Below are positions 1-9,126 of a stretch of 64,000 nt of DNA, in pieces. A program made the position numbers and the translations under genes. Each line of letters begins with the position of its first letter. The first letter of the stretch is position 1. Source of the DNA: Flavobacterium sp. 1 (GTDB lineage Bacteria; Bacteroidota; Bacteroidia; Flavobacteriales; Flavobacteriaceae); the NCBI RefSeq assembly GCF_002797935.1, contig NZ_PGER01000001.1, positions 5,270,001 through 5,334,000 on the forward strand, in the 5' to 3' direction. The notes under the pieces were generated by a model. The model searched no databases, was not told the DNA's origin, and saw only the letters and a list, made by a program, of their open reading frames with translations.

Positions 1-419
1 GATCAGATCCAAATGCAGGCGAATTAGGCGGATTAACATTAGCTCCGGGTGTTTATAAATCAGCAAGCGGTACTTTCAAAATCAGTAATGGAGATCTTAC
101 TCTGGATGCAAAAGGTGATCCAAATGCTACTTGGGTTTTTCAAACTGCGGCAGGTCTGACAGTTGGAATCGCAGGTCCTACAGGCGCTAAAAGCGTAATA
201 CTAAAGAATGGTGCATTAGCCAAAAATGTGTTTTGGTATGTAGGCAGTTCTGCAACTATTAATGGTGCCGGCGGCGGTACAATGGTTGGAACTATTATTG
301 CGACTTCGGGTGTTACTTTTTCTACTCCTGGGAATGCAGTTCAAACGGTGCTTAATGGAAGAGCAATATCATTAGTAGCATCAGTGACAATGGTAAATAC
401 TACGATTAATGTACCATAA
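1..419 (+). CDS. Ice-binding-like (DUF3494) surface protein, C-terminal part
   Basis: The frame is already open at base 3 and ends with TAA at 417-419, so only about 138 C-terminal residues are visible. The sequence has the beta-solenoid character of the DUF3494 ice-binding-like family: short Gly/Ala/Thr-rich strands, an 'APGVYKSASGTF' segment, 'ATWVFQTAAGLTV', and the family-typical ending with 'LNGRAISLVASVTMVNTTI'. Family members bind ice or act as secreted or surface adhesins. The N-terminus, and so any signal peptide or Ig-like repeats, lies outside the window. The next gene on the same strand is an OmpA-family protein 82 bases downstream, a pairing that would suit a surface protein and its envelope anchor; that link is inference. 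Ice binding itself cannot be judged from sequence alone. Confidence 0.8.
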   Translation, partial: SDPNAGELGGLTLAPGVYKSASGTFKISNGDLTLDAKGDPNATWVFQTAAGLTVGIAGPTGAKSVILKNGALAKNVFWYVGSSATINGAGGGTMVGTIIATSGVTFSTPGNAVQTVLNGRAISLVASVTMVNTTINVP

Positions 420-443
420 AACAATAGTGCTGATAAACAGTAT

Positions 444-463
444 ATCCCGTTTTCGGACGGGAT
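444..463 (+). terminator. Short hairpin after the ice-binding-like gene
   Basis: A perfect 7-bp stem (ATCCCGT at 444-450 pairing with ACGGGAT at 457-463) with a 6-base loop, followed by TTTATCTC. The U-tract is weak, so it could be an attenuating hairpin rather than a full terminator before ompA. Confidence 0.4.
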
Positions 464-501
464 TTATCTCAAGAAAAATTTAACAAGAAAATATTTATAA
501 A

Positions 502-2520
502 ATGAAAGCTAAAATTAATTTTAAAAAGGATCTATGTATGGCATGGACTTCCAATAATCTAACCTTAAGAAGTCTTCTGCTGTTGACTTTGTTATTGTTA
601 TGCATTCAAAATCCAGTTCAGGCTCAGGAAATTAAGTATACAAAACCTTCTTGGTTTTTTGGTGTTGCAGGTGGTGCCAACTTTAATTTTTATCGTGGTT
701 CGACACACCAGCTTAATTCGAGTTTAACTCCGCCAGTTACGTTTCATGATGGAGATGGAGTAGGACTTTATTTGGCTCCGCTTATTGAATTTCATAAACC
801 TGATACAAGATGGGGATTTATGTTTCAGGCTGGTTATGACAGCCGAAAAGGTTCTTTTGATCAGGTAATCAGCCCTTGTGACTGTCCAGCAGATCTGTCT
901 ACAGATTTAAGTTATGTTACTGTAGAGCCAAGTGTTCGTTTTGCACCTTTCAAATCTAATTTTTATTTGTATGGCGGTCCGCGTTTGGCTTTCAATATGG
1001 ATAAATCATTTAAATATTCGTTGGGAATAAATCCTGCTTATCCAAATCAAGAGCCAACACCCAGTGTTGAAGGAGATTTTGATGCAATAGATCAAACGCT
1101 TATTTCTATGCAGATAGGAGCAGGTTACGATATTCCATTATCCTCACAAAGTCATAAAATACAATTTGTTTTATCTCCTTTTGTGGCTTTTCATCCGTAT
1201 TTTGGACAAAATCCACGCTCTGTAGAAACTTGGAATTTAACCACAGTTAGAGCAGGTGTAGCACTTAAATTTGGACAAGGAAGTGAAATTGTGGTTACCG
1301 AAGCAGTAGAGCTTCAAGTGCAGTTTTCAGTATATGCGCCTAAGAACATTCCGGGTGAGCGCAGTGTAAGAGAAACATTTCCATTGCGAAATTATGTTTT
1401 TTATGATTTAGGATCTAATCAAATACCAAGCCGTTACAAATTGTTGCAAAAAGATCAGGTAAAAGATTTTAATGAAGATCAGATTGCAGCTACAGCAGTT
1501 GTAAATCCATCTGGTCGTTCTGCAAGACAAATGACAGTATATTATAATGTAATTAACATTCTTGGTGATCGAATGGTAAAAAATCCTTCAACATCGATTA
1601 CTCTTGTAGGTTCATCAGAAAAAGGATCGGAAGATGGTGCTTTGATGGCCGAATCTATCAAGACTCACTTGGTTAATGTATTCGAAATAAATGCTGCAAG
1701 AATAACTACTAAAGGGCAATTAAAACCAAATATTCCATCGGAGCAGCCAGGAGGAACAAAAGAATTAGAATTGCTTCGCGAAGGAGACCGCAGAGTTTCT
1801 ATAGAAAGTAATTCGCCTGAATTATTGATGGAATTTCAAAGCGGTCCAGATGCTCCATTGCGACCATTAGAATTTACTGCTGTTCAAGAGGCACCAATAG
1901 ATAGTTATGTTACTGTTGATGCAACTGGCTCAGGTGAAGCTTATTCATCATGGTCTTTGGAAACTACAGATCCAGCTGGACAGATGAAAACTTTTGGTCC
2001 TTATACACAAGAACAAGTAAGTATTCCAGGAAAAAATATTATGGGAACACGTGCAGAAGGTGATTACAAAGTAAAAATGATAGGTCAGACCAAAAGCGGT
2101 AAAATAGCAGTAAAAGAAACTACAGCTCATATGGTACTTTGGACTCCCTCTAAAACAGATGAAGGACTTAGATACAGCATAATTTTTGAATTTAATAAAT
2201 CAAAAGCAATTGCTATGTATGATAAATATTTAACTGAGGTTGTTACGCCTAAAATACCTCAAGATGGAGTAGTTATTATTCATGGTCACACAGATATTAT
2301 TGGAGAAGAATCGTATAATCTAAATTTATCTTTGGATAGAGCCAATGAAGTAAAAAACATCATGGAGAAAGCATTATCACAAGCAGGCAGAAAAGATGTT
2401 AAATTTGAAGTGCATGGTTTTGGAGAAGATGAAAGTGCATCTCCTTTTGAAAATAAATTTCCTGAAGAACGTTTTTATAACCGTACTGTGATAATTGATA
2501 TTATTCCTGCTGCAAAATAA
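502..2520 (+). CDS. OmpA-family outer membrane protein with N-terminal beta-barrel
   Basis: The 672-residue protein starts with a hydrophobic signal segment (about residues 22-41, ending '..NPVQAQ'). Next comes a region with outer-membrane barrel character (about 45-256: alternating aromatic strands, 'FFGVAGGANFNFYRG', ending 'RAGVALKFG'). A long periplasmic linker follows, then a C-terminal OmpA domain (about 555-672) with 'GHTDIIGEESYN' and 'LSLDRANEV', the residues that contact peptidoglycan. It probably links the outer membrane to the cell wall. Met13 at 538 is an alternative start and gives a more ordinary signal peptide; the first ATG is kept because the frame is open and no Shine-Dalgarno decides. 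The length is well above classical OmpA but usual for Bacteroidota barrel-OmpA proteins. Confidence 0.85.
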   Translation: MKAKINFKKDLCMAWTSNNLTLRSLLLLTLLLLCIQNPVQAQEIKYTKPSWFFGVAGGANFNFYRGSTHQLNSSLTPPVTFHDGDGVGLYLAPLIEFHKPDTRWGFMFQAGYDSRKGSFDQVISPCDCPADLSTDLSYVTVEPSVRFAPFKSNFYLYGGPRLAFNMDKSFKYSLGINPAYPNQEPTPSVEGDFDAIDQTLISMQIGAGYDIPLSSQSHKIQFVLSPFVAFHPYFGQNPRSVETWNLTTVRAGVALKFGQGSEIVVTEAVELQVQFSVYAPKNIPGERSVRETFPLRNYVFYDLGSNQIPSRYKLLQKDQVKDFNEDQIAATAVVNPSGRSARQMTVYYNVINILGDRMVKNPSTSITLVGSSEKGSEDGALMAESIKTHLVNVFEINAARITTKGQLKPNIPSEQPGGTKELELLREGDRRVSIESNSPELLMEFQSGPDAPLRPLEFTAVQEAPIDSYVTVDATGSGEAYSSWSLETTDPAGQMKTFGPYTQEQVSIPGKNIMGTRAEGDYKVKMIGQTKSGKIAVKETTAHMVLWTPSKTDEGLRYSIIFEFNKSKAIAMYDKYLTEVVTPKIPQDGVVIIHGHTDIIGEESYNLNLSLDRANEVKNIMEKALSQAGRKDVKFEVHGFGEDESASPFENKFPEERFYNRTVIIDIIPAAK

Positions 2521-2631
2521 AAAATAGTAATTTGTCGAAAATACTTTTTTGCAGTTTAAAAAGGATAAGGATTTATAAAGAGGACACTGAAAAACATCGC
2601 TTATTTTGATAGCGTCATTTTTCAGACAAAA

Positions 2632-2678
2632 AAAAACGCTTATAACACGATTTTTAAACATTCGTTATAAGCGTTTTT
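2632..2678. terminator. Bidirectional terminator between ompA and the phosphatase gene
   Basis: A perfect 15-bp inverted repeat (2632-2646 with 2664-2678) encloses a 17-base loop. The outer ends are A-runs on the left and T-runs on the right, so each strand reads as stem plus U-tract. It lies between two convergent genes and would serve both. Confidence 0.85.
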
Positions 2679-2705
2679 ATTTTTGTAGTTGTTTTTTGAA
2701 CCGCC

Positions 2706-3446
2706 TTATTCTATTTTGAAAAATTGGTTATTAGAAATAATTTCTTTTAATGGCAACAAATCTTTTAGCTGTACTTTTAGCTGAAAAGCGGCCAGATGAT
2801 TATTGTGATGCACATCAGACCCTACAAAATCATACATACCTTTCTTCAAAAGGTTTTCGGCAATTTTGGTAATGCTGTTTCCATAATATCCTACTGTTGA
2901 CAATAAATTGAGTTGAAACAGGCAGCCTGCTTTTTTTAGTTTTACATATTCGTTAAAATTATTATGGTAGAATAAATAACGCTCTGGATGAGCTAAAACG
3001 GGTATGTAGCCTGCTATCTTGAGGTCAAAAAGAATGTTGTACAAATGAATAGGCGGGTTGATGTAAGACATTTCTACAAGAACATAATTATCTTTTAGAG
3101 TTAATAATTCTCCAGATTGGAATAAACGGACAAATTGGTCGTCCATAAGATATTCAGCTGCAGCACAGAAAGGGATATTTATGCTGTTTTTCTCTAGTTC
3201 TTTTACAGTATTCGCTTTGTTGGCTAGAATTTGTTCAAGGGTATTATCCCAAACATGTTGAATGATATGAGGTGTTGTTATAAATTGAGTGAAACCAAAG
3301 CTTAGAAGTTTTTGCGTAAGCCTTAAACTGTCTTCAAAAGTTTTTGCGCCATCATCGATTCCGGGCAAAAGATGGGAATGAATATCGACATGATTATCAG
3401 GTATGAGATCCTTGAGAGTAGGTTTTGATTTGAAAAGTGTAAACAT
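2706..3446 (-). CDS. PHP-family tyrosine-protein phosphatase (CpsB/YwqE-like)
   Basis: A 246-residue cytoplasmic protein without signal peptide. It shows the PHP metal-binding signature near the N-terminus (Asp21-Ile-His23-Ser-His25, 'DIHSHLLPGIDDGA'), a 'TPH' motif near residue 60, 'PVLAHPERY' in the middle and 'GSDVHHNNH' near the C-terminus. These are the metal-ligand blocks of the Mn-dependent CpsB/YwqE phosphatases that dephosphorylate BY-kinases of the Wzc type. The length is normal for the family. It is convergent with ompA and divergent from the exopolysaccharide cluster, whose Wzc kinase (23665-26046) is its likely substrate; that pairing is inference from family knowledge and locus context. 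Confidence 0.85.
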   Translation of the reverse strand: MFTLFKSKPTLKDLIPDNHVDIHSHLLPGIDDGAKTFEDSLRLTQKLLSFGFTQFITTPHIIQHVWDNTLEQILANKANTVKELEKNSINIPFCAAAEYLMDDQFVRLFQSGELLTLKDNYVLVEMSYINPPIHLYNILFDLKIAGYIPVLAHPERYLFYHNNFNEYVKLKKAGCLFQLNLLSTVGYYGNSITKIAENLLKKGMYDFVGSDVHHNNHLAAFQLKVQLKDLLPLKEIISNNQFFKIE

Positions 3447-3943
3447 GCCACAAAGTTAAGGAAATAGTTTCTAGTGAATCCTGAGATTTGACAAGTAAAA
3501 TTGAAAAAGTGTAACAAACTCTATTCATTGAAAACAATTTTATAGATGTGAAGGGTAATTAATTTGTTTATAATAAGCTGATTTCGAATATTTTCACTCT
3601 ATTTTATGCATAAATGATAAATAGTCGCAGAATGATTTTTGCTATATTTATTTTTTTTTATGTTTTAAAAATGATTATTATTAATAATAACTTGGTTTTT
3701 AGGGTATTTATGTTTTTTCATTTTTTTTTCATAGAAGGGCTTGTTAAAAGCACCATAATGTCTGTATATTTACAGCCGATTGATAAAATTATTCAGCTCT
3801 AAAATGGGAGTTTGAAAGGCGAAGCTGTGTACTATGTTGAGAGAAAGTCAATCAAAAGTTATGAAAATTGGAATCACTTTTAGTCCATTTGACGAAAGAG
3901 TTGGGTTGTTAAGGATTTAATTGAGTTAAATAAAGTTAAATAG
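3447..3943. other. Divergent intergenic region upstream of the polysaccharide cluster
   Basis: About 500 very AT-rich bases separate the divergent phosphatase and GDP-fucose synthase genes, so promoters for both should lie here, but no clean TAnnTTTG box was found. The only coding-like item is a 19-codon frame at 3861-3920 (MKIGITFSPFDERVGLLRI) that ends 23 bases before fcl. It could be a leader peptide or the remnant of a gene start. An open frame at 3614-3802 encodes a low-complexity Phe/Ile-rich peptide and is probably not real. Confidence 0.4.
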
Positions 3944-4894
3944 ATGGACAAAAAAAATAAGATTTATATTGCTGGACACAACGGAATGGTTGGCAGTGCT
4001 ATTTGGCGAACATTACTTAATAGCGGATTTAATAATTTAATAGGAGCTTCTAGTAAAGAATTAGATCTTAGAGATCAAAAAGCAGTTCGTGATTTTATTG
4101 CAAAGGAAAATCCTGATGTTATAATTGACGCAGCTGCAAGAGTGGGCGGAATTTTGGCAAATAATGATTATCCATATCAATTTATTATGGAAAATATGCA
4201 AATACAGAACAATCTGATTGATTCAGCTTTGCAAAACGGAGTAGAGAAATTTATTTTCTTAGGGAGTTCTTGTATATATCCAAAATTGGCTCCTCAGCCT
4301 TTAAAAGAAGATTATCTGCTTACTGATACACTTGAGCCAACTAATGAATGGTATGCCATAGCAAAAATTACTGGGGTTAAAACCTGTCAAGCAATCAGGA
4401 AACAATTTGGTAAAGATTATGTCAGCTTAATGCCTACAAATTTGTATGGCACATACGATAATTTCGACTTAAATACTTCGCATGTTTTACCTGCTATGAT
4501 CCGTAAATTTCATGAGGCAAAAGAAAATAATAATGCTCCTGTAACGCTTTGGGGCAGTGGTACTCCAATGCGTGAATTTTTGTTTGTTGATGATATGGCA
4601 AAAGCAGTTATTTTTGCATTAGAGAATAAACTGCCTGAGTATTTATATAATGTAGGAACTGGAGAAGATCTGACAATTAAACAATTAGCAGAAACTATTC
4701 AGCAGATTACAGGACATAAAGGTAAAATTATCTGGGATTCGAGTAAACCAGATGGAACACCTAGAAAGTTAATGGATGTTTCAAAAATGCATGAATTAGG
4801 CTGGAAACATAAGGTTGATCTTGAAGAAGGAATTCAAAAAACCTATGATTGGTTTTTGCAGAATATTGAAAATTTTAAAGAAGTTAAATTGTAG
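3944..4894 (+). CDS. fcl: GDP-L-fucose synthase
   Basis: This enzyme carries out the epimerisation and NADPH reduction of GDP-4-keto-6-deoxymannose to GDP-L-fucose. The 316-residue protein begins with the Rossmann motif 'IYIAGHNGMVGSAI' and carries the family 'FLGSSCIYP' segment with the catalytic Ser and Cys. The SDR Tyr-Lys pair is in 'EWYAIAKITG', and the 'MPTNLYGTYDNFDL' block follows. Length and motifs are typical. It precedes gmd, the enzyme that makes its substrate, and the GT11 fucosyltransferase at 15733-16557 is the probable consumer of its product. It appears to be the first gene of the polysaccharide locus. Confidence 0.95.
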   Translation: MDKKNKIYIAGHNGMVGSAIWRTLLNSGFNNLIGASSKELDLRDQKAVRDFIAKENPDVIIDAAARVGGILANNDYPYQFIMENMQIQNNLIDSALQNGVEKFIFLGSSCIYPKLAPQPLKEDYLLTDTLEPTNEWYAIAKITGVKTCQAIRKQFGKDYVSLMPTNLYGTYDNFDLNTSHVLPAMIRKFHEAKENNNAPVTLWGSGTPMREFLFVDDMAKAVIFALENKLPEYLYNVGTGEDLTIKQLAETIQQITGHKGKIIWDSSKPDGTPRKLMDVSKMHELGWKHKVDLEEGIQKTYDWFLQNIENFKEVKL

Positions 4895-5013
4895 CGCAAT
4901 AAGAAATCGTAGTAGCTATTAGTTGATTCTTTCTCTATTGGATTAGCAGAATAAAGTTAAAATATTTTTACTAATCAGATCTTAAAAAAATAAAAAATAA
5001 AAACTCAAAAGCA

Positions 5014-6096
5014 ATGAGCAAACAAAAAATAGCATTAGTAACAGGAATTACAGGTCAGGACGGATCGTATTTAGCCGAATTATTATTAGAAAAAGGATAT
5101 CAGGTACACGGAGTTAAAAGACGTGCATCTTCTTTTAATACGCAACGAATTGATCATATCTATCAAGATCAGCATGAGGTACATGTTAATTTTAAGTTGC
5201 ATTATGGAGATTTGACTGATTCAACCAATATCATTAGAATAATTCAGGAAGTACAGCCTGATGAGATTTATAATTTAGGAGCGATGTCTCATGTAAAGGT
5301 ATCTTTTGATTCACCTGAATATGTTGCAAATGTAGATGGATTGGGAACTTTACGAATTTTAGAAGCGGTAAGAATATTGGGTTTAACCAAAAAGACGAGA
5401 GTTTATCAAGCATCAACTTCAGAGCTTTATGGAGGTTTAGCAGAAAATAAAAACGAAAAAGGTTTTTATGATGAAAACTCACCCTTTTACCCGCGTTCTC
5501 CTTACGGTGCGGCTAAAATTTATGGCTTTTGGATAACGAAAAATTACAGGGAAGCTTATGATATGTTTGCTTGTAATGGTATTTTGTTTAATCATGAGTC
5601 ACCGAGACGTGGTGAAACTTTTGTTACACGAAAAATTACTATGGCAACGGCAGCTATTGCAAAAGGAAAACAAGAATGTCTTTACTTGGGTAACCTAAAC
5701 TCACAAAGAGATTGGGGACATGCAAAGGATTATGTTGAAGCGATGTGGAGAATTTTACAGCAAGATGTGCCGGAAGATTATGTAATAGCAACAGGTGTGA
5801 CTACCTATATTAGAGATTTTGTGATCATGTCTTTTGCACAAATAGGAATAGAGTTAACTTTTGAAGGAGAAAATGAAAGTGAAACAGCTAAAATTGCAGC
5901 TTGTAATGATCCTTTGTATCAATTAGAAATAGGGAAAGTAGTAGTGCGTGTAGATCCGGAGTATTATCGTCCTACAGAAGTAGATCTTCTTATTGGAGAT
6001 CCTACAAAATCTAAAACGCAACTGGGCTGGGAGCCTCAATACGATTTAGTAGCTTTGGTAAAAGAGATGGTATCAAGTGATTTAAAATTGTTTTAA
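5014..6096 (+). CDS. gmd: GDP-mannose 4,6-dehydratase
   Basis: Converts GDP-D-mannose to GDP-4-keto-6-deoxy-D-mannose, the precursor of GDP-L-fucose. The 360-residue SDR protein opens with '[19 protein letters not shown]' (NADP-binding) and '[15 protein letters not shown]'. It has the active-site 'STSELYG' and the Tyr-Lys pair in '[10 protein letters not shown]', followed by the family block '[16 protein letters not shown]' and '[15 protein letters not shown]'. Everything needed for catalysis is present and the length is standard. It lies 119 bases after fcl on the same strand. The order fcl-gmd is the reverse of the usual gmd-fcl but has no functional consequence. Confidence 0.96.
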   Translation: MSKQKIALVTGITGQDGSYLAELLLEKGYQVHGVKRRASSFNTQRIDHIYQDQHEVHVNFKLHYGDLTDSTNIIRIIQEVQPDEIYNLGAMSHVKVSFDSPEYVANVDGLGTLRILEAVRILGLTKKTRVYQASTSELYGGLAENKNEKGFYDENSPFYPRSPYGAAKIYGFWITKNYREAYDMFACNGILFNHESPRRGETFVTRKITMATAAIAKGKQECLYLGNLNSQRDWGHAKDYVEAMWRILQQDVPEDYVIATGVTTYIRDFVIMSFAQIGIELTFEGENESETAKIAACNDPLYQLEIGKVVVRVDPEYYRPTEVDLLIGDPTKSKTQLGWEPQYDLVALVKEMVSSDLKLF

Positions 6097-6157
6097 AAAA
6101 ACAGTAAAAAAAACTATTATAGAACTTTGAATTATTTGGAGTATTTTTTCTAATTAA

Positions 6158-6188
6158 TTGTCATTATTCTAATTCATGCTTTATTTTG
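6158..6188 (+). promoter_or_regulatory. Possible weak promoter before the aldolase gene
   Basis: TTG at 6158-6160 is followed after 21 bases by TATTTTG at 6182-6188, one base short of the Bacteroidota TAnnTTTG -7 box. It sits 28 bases before the ATG at 6217 and could start a sub-operon for the ulosonate genes. Confidence 0.22.
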
Positions 6189-6216
6189 AAGTTATAAAAT
6201 TTAAAAATTTAAAAAT

Positions 6217-7749
6217 ATGAAAATATTAGACTGTACTTTACGTGATGGAGGTTACTATACTAATTGGGATTTTGATAAGCAATTAGTTGAAACATATTTT
6301 ACCGCTATAAATAATTTACCGATTGAGTATTTAGAAGTTGGTTATAGAAGCCCCAAATTATCTGGATACTATGGGGAATATTTTTATTGTCCAGATTTTG
6401 TTTTGGCAAAAATAGCTAGCTTAACAAATAAAAAACTGGTTATTATTCTGGATGAGAAAGATGTAAGAGAAGATGTTGTCGAAGAATTGTTGAACCCCTG
6501 TCTTGGAATTATTACCATGGTAAGAATAGCAATAGATCCCAATAATTTGATGCGAGCTATTGCTTTGGCTAAAAAAGTTAAAGCAATGGGGTTTGAGTTA
6601 GGGTTTAATGTAATGTATATGTCCAAATGGAAGAAACTTCCAGAATTTTTATCCAATTTAAAGCATGTTGACGGGCTTGCTGATTATTTTTATATGGTCG
6701 ATTCTTATGGAGGTGTTTATCCTGAAGATGTTAAAGAAATTTTTGCCTTAGTACGAGCTCAAATGGCGACCAAAATTGGTTTTCATGGACATAATAATTT
6801 AGAGCTCGCACTTATTAATACGTTGACAGCAATTGAGTGTGGAGTTGATATGGTAGATGCTACAGTTACGGGAATGGGTAGAGGGGCAGGTAATTTAAAA
6901 ACTGAACTTTTGCTTACAGCATTAAACCAGAGAAATAATTTAGAGGTAGATTTTAATTCGCTTTCTTCAGTTACAGATGCTTTTACAGAATTGCAAAAAG
7001 AATACGAATGGGGTACTAATTTGCCATATATGGTTTCAGGAGCAAATTCTCTTCCTCAGAAAGATGTTATGGATTGGGTAGGGAAAAGATACTATTCGTA
7101 TAATAGTATAATTAGAGCATTAAGTAATCAGTCAAAGGGAATACAAGATAATGAAATATTAAATGAATATCATCCAAGCGAAATATTTAAAAAAGCTTTA
7201 ATAGTAGGAGGAGGTGATAGTGTTAGAGAACATATAGATGGTATTAAAAATTATTTATCATTGAATCCTAATATGGTTATAATACATTCAAGTTCAAGGA
7301 ATGTAAGTTATTTAAATGAGTGTGATAATAAACAATTTCATTGTTTAGCTGGAAATGAAGGACATAGGTTGGAAAAAGTTTTTAATTCTGTTCCAAAGAA
7401 TAGGATTGCAATCTTGCCGCCTTTTCCAAGAACAATGGGAACTTACATACCCGTTAACTTTAAATCAAGCTCTTTTCAACTTTCCGAAATTAACGTAACA
7501 GAAATATATAAAAACTCTATTACAGCTTTAGTTCTTCAGCTAACGAAAGAAATGAATGTTGAAGAATTGATATTTTGTGGTTACGATGGATATAATGGCG
7601 AAATTACACAGCATAAATTAGAGCTGTTTAATGAGAATGAATATTTGTTTAAGAATTTTTCAAAAAATAATTTTAGTTTAAAATCTTTTACACCTACAAA
7701 ATATAAGAGTTTACAACAAGAATCTGTTTATTCTGAACTATACAAATAA
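6217..7749 (+). CDS. HMGL-type (DRE-TIM) aldolase fused to a C-terminal DUF115-like domain
   Basis: The N-terminal half (about residues 1-300) is a DRE-TIM metallolyase barrel. 'LDCTLRDGGYYTNWDF' supplies the catalytic Arg9 and metal-binding Asp10, and 'GFHGHNN' supplies the His190-x-His192 metal pair. Relatives include 4-hydroxy-2-oxovalerate aldolase and homocitrate/HMG-CoA lyases, which make or break C-C bonds with pyruvate or acetyl-CoA. The C-terminal part (about 325-510) begins 'KKALIVGGGDSVREHI' and resembles the nucleotide-sugar-linked DUF115/GT-like fold, so the protein is a fusion. The cytidylyltransferase gene starts 2 bases after its stop and a HAD phosphatase overlaps that, so the three are probably translated together. 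I infer an aldol condensation with pyruvate to give a ulosonic acid; the aldehyde substrate is unknown. Confidence 0.75.
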   Translation: MKILDCTLRDGGYYTNWDFDKQLVETYFTAINNLPIEYLEVGYRSPKLSGYYGEYFYCPDFVLAKIASLTNKKLVIILDEKDVREDVVEELLNPCLGIITMVRIAIDPNNLMRAIALAKKVKAMGFELGFNVMYMSKWKKLPEFLSNLKHVDGLADYFYMVDSYGGVYPEDVKEIFALVRAQMATKIGFHGHNNLELALINTLTAIECGVDMVDATVTGMGRGAGNLKTELLLTALNQRNNLEVDFNSLSSVTDAFTELQKEYEWGTNLPYMVSGANSLPQKDVMDWVGKRYYSYNSIIRALSNQSKGIQDNEILNEYHPSEIFKKALIVGGGDSVREHIDGIKNYLSLNPNMVIIHSSSRNVSYLNECDNKQFHCLAGNEGHRLEKVFNSVPKNRIAILPPFPRTMGTYIPVNFKSSSFQLSEINVTEIYKNSITALVLQLTKEMNVEELIFCGYDGYNGEITQHKLELFNENEYLFKNFSKNNFSLKSFTPTKYKSLQQESVYSELYK

Positions 7750-7751
7750 AT

Positions 7752-8450
7752 ATGGAAGGAGTAAGTGTTTTTTTGCCTACAAGAAAAGGGAGTGAGAGAG
7801 TAGCAAATAAAAATACTAGAATATTTGCTAATGTTGCTAATGGATTATTAGAAGTTAAATTAAATCAGCTTCTACAAACAAAATTAGTAGATGAAATAAT
7901 TTTATCTTCGAATGATGAAGCATCTTTAGATTATGGAAAAAAACTTTCTAAAGAAGAAAAAAGACTGAAAATTATTGAAAGGCCGGATCATCTTGCATTA
8001 AGTAGCACTAATCTTCTTGATTTAGTTAAATATGTGCCTGCAATTTGCTCTATGCCTCATCTTTTATGGACTCACGTTACTTCACCATTTGTAACAGGAG
8101 AAGATTATGATAGTGCAATTGAAACATATTTTAAAACATTAAAAGAGGGGAATGATTCTTTAATGAGTGTTAAAACCCTTCAAAATTTTTTATGGTCAAA
8201 AGAAAAAAATGATCTAATCAATAGAATGTCAGAAATTAAATGGCCAAGAACTCAGGATTTAATGCCGTTGTATGAAATTGATAGTGCTTTTTTTATCGCA
8301 TCACGAAATGTTTATATAGATAATCAGGATAGAATTGGAAAAAAACCTTTTTTAATGGAACAATCAGGATATAAATCATTTGATGTTGATTGGGAAGATG
8401 ATTTTGAATTAGCAGAATTAATATACAAACATTTGAATGGAAAAGTTTAA
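7752..8450 (+). CDS. CMP-sugar (acylneuraminate-type) cytidylyltransferase
   Basis: The 232-residue protein has the nucleotide-binding signature of CMP-ulosonate synthetases at its start ('FLPTRKGSERVANKNTR', compare the consensus PxRxGSKxxxxKN). A central 'HVTSPFVTGEDYDSAI' follows, and near the C-terminus the 'FDVDWEDDFELAE' metal/sugar-binding segment. It should activate a 2-keto-3-deoxy acid sugar (neuraminate-, Kdo- or legionaminate-like) with CTP. Its position directly between the aldolase and the HAD phosphatase suggests it activates the product of those enzymes. No NeuB-type synthase or NeuC-type epimerase is seen in the window, so the sugar is probably not standard Neu5Ac made by the standard route. 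The specific substrate is not predictable by eye. Confidence 0.85.
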   Translation: MEGVSVFLPTRKGSERVANKNTRIFANVANGLLEVKLNQLLQTKLVDEIILSSNDEASLDYGKKLSKEEKRLKIIERPDHLALSSTNLLDLVKYVPAICSMPHLLWTHVTSPFVTGEDYDSAIETYFKTLKEGNDSLMSVKTLQNFLWSKEKNDLINRMSEIKWPRTQDLMPLYEIDSAFFIASRNVYIDNQDRIGKKPFLMEQSGYKSFDVDWEDDFELAELIYKHLNGKV

Positions 8451-9057
8451 AACAATTCTCTGGGATTTTGATGGTGTTATAATGGACTCTATGCCGGTTC
8501 GTGATAAAGGATTCGAAATCGTTTTACAAAGCTATCCTGAGGACCAGGTTGATCTTTTGATGGATTATCATCGTAAAAACGGAGGATTATCTCGTTATAA
8601 TAAGTTTAGATATTTTTTTGAAGAAATAAGAAAGGAGCCTATAACTAAAGATCAAATTCAAATATTGGCTGAAGAGTTTTCTGTTATAATGCTAAAGAAT
8701 CTTTTGGATAAAAATTTATTAATTCAAGATTCTACAAACTTTATAAAAGAAAACCATAAAAAATATAATATGCATATTGTTTCAGGATCGGATGGAAATG
8801 AGTTGAGGTATATTTGTGAAAGTCTGGGGTTGTCAAAATATTTTATTTCAATTCATGGTTCTCCTACATCCAAAAAAGAGCTAGTAAAAGATTTATTAAT
8901 CGCAAATAAATATACAAATGATGAAACTTGTCTTATTGGAGATTCCCTTAATGATTTAGAAGCTGCAGAGGTAAATAATATTGCTTTCCTTGGATATAAT
9001 AATGAATTATTGATTTCGAAATCTAAAAGATACATCCAGATGTTTTCGAATATTTAA
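8437..9057 (+). CDS. HAD-superfamily sugar phosphatase
   Basis: A 206-residue HAD hydrolase with all four motifs: motif I 'LWDFDGVIMDSMPV' (nucleophile Asp), motif II 'HIVSGSDGNEL', a Lys in 'SPTSKKELVKDLL' as motif III, and motif IV 'CLIGDSLNDLEAA'. The small alpha-helical cap between motifs I and II makes it a beta-phosphoglucomutase/Gph-like type rather than the capless KdsC type. It overlaps the cytidylyltransferase gene by 14 bases, which indicates translational coupling. The likely role is to dephosphorylate the aldolase product (ulosonate phosphate) before CMP activation, as KdsC or NeuB-linked phosphatases do in known pathways; this role is inferred from context. Confidence 0.8.
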   Translation: MEKFKTILWDFDGVIMDSMPVRDKGFEIVLQSYPEDQVDLLMDYHRKNGGLSRYNKFRYFFEEIRKEPITKDQIQILAEEFSVIMLKNLLDKNLLIQDSTNFIKENHKKYNMHIVSGSDGNELRYICESLGLSKYFISIHGSPTSKKELVKDLLIANKYTNDETCLIGDSLNDLEAAEVNNIAFLGYNNELLISKSKRYIQMFSNI

Positions 9058-9126
9058 TTATTTAATAGACCATTTTACTCTAAACAATCACTAAATAACC
9101 AATTTTTTATTATATAAAAAAAATTT

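Noticed and set aside
1948..2661. Minus-strand open frames over and just after ompA
   Set aside because: They are shadows of the coding strand, lack family features, and one runs through the bidirectional terminator.
3614..3802. 62-codon open frame in the intergenic region
   Set aside because: Low-complexity Phe/Ile/Asn peptide of AT-rich DNA, no start context, no family resemblance.
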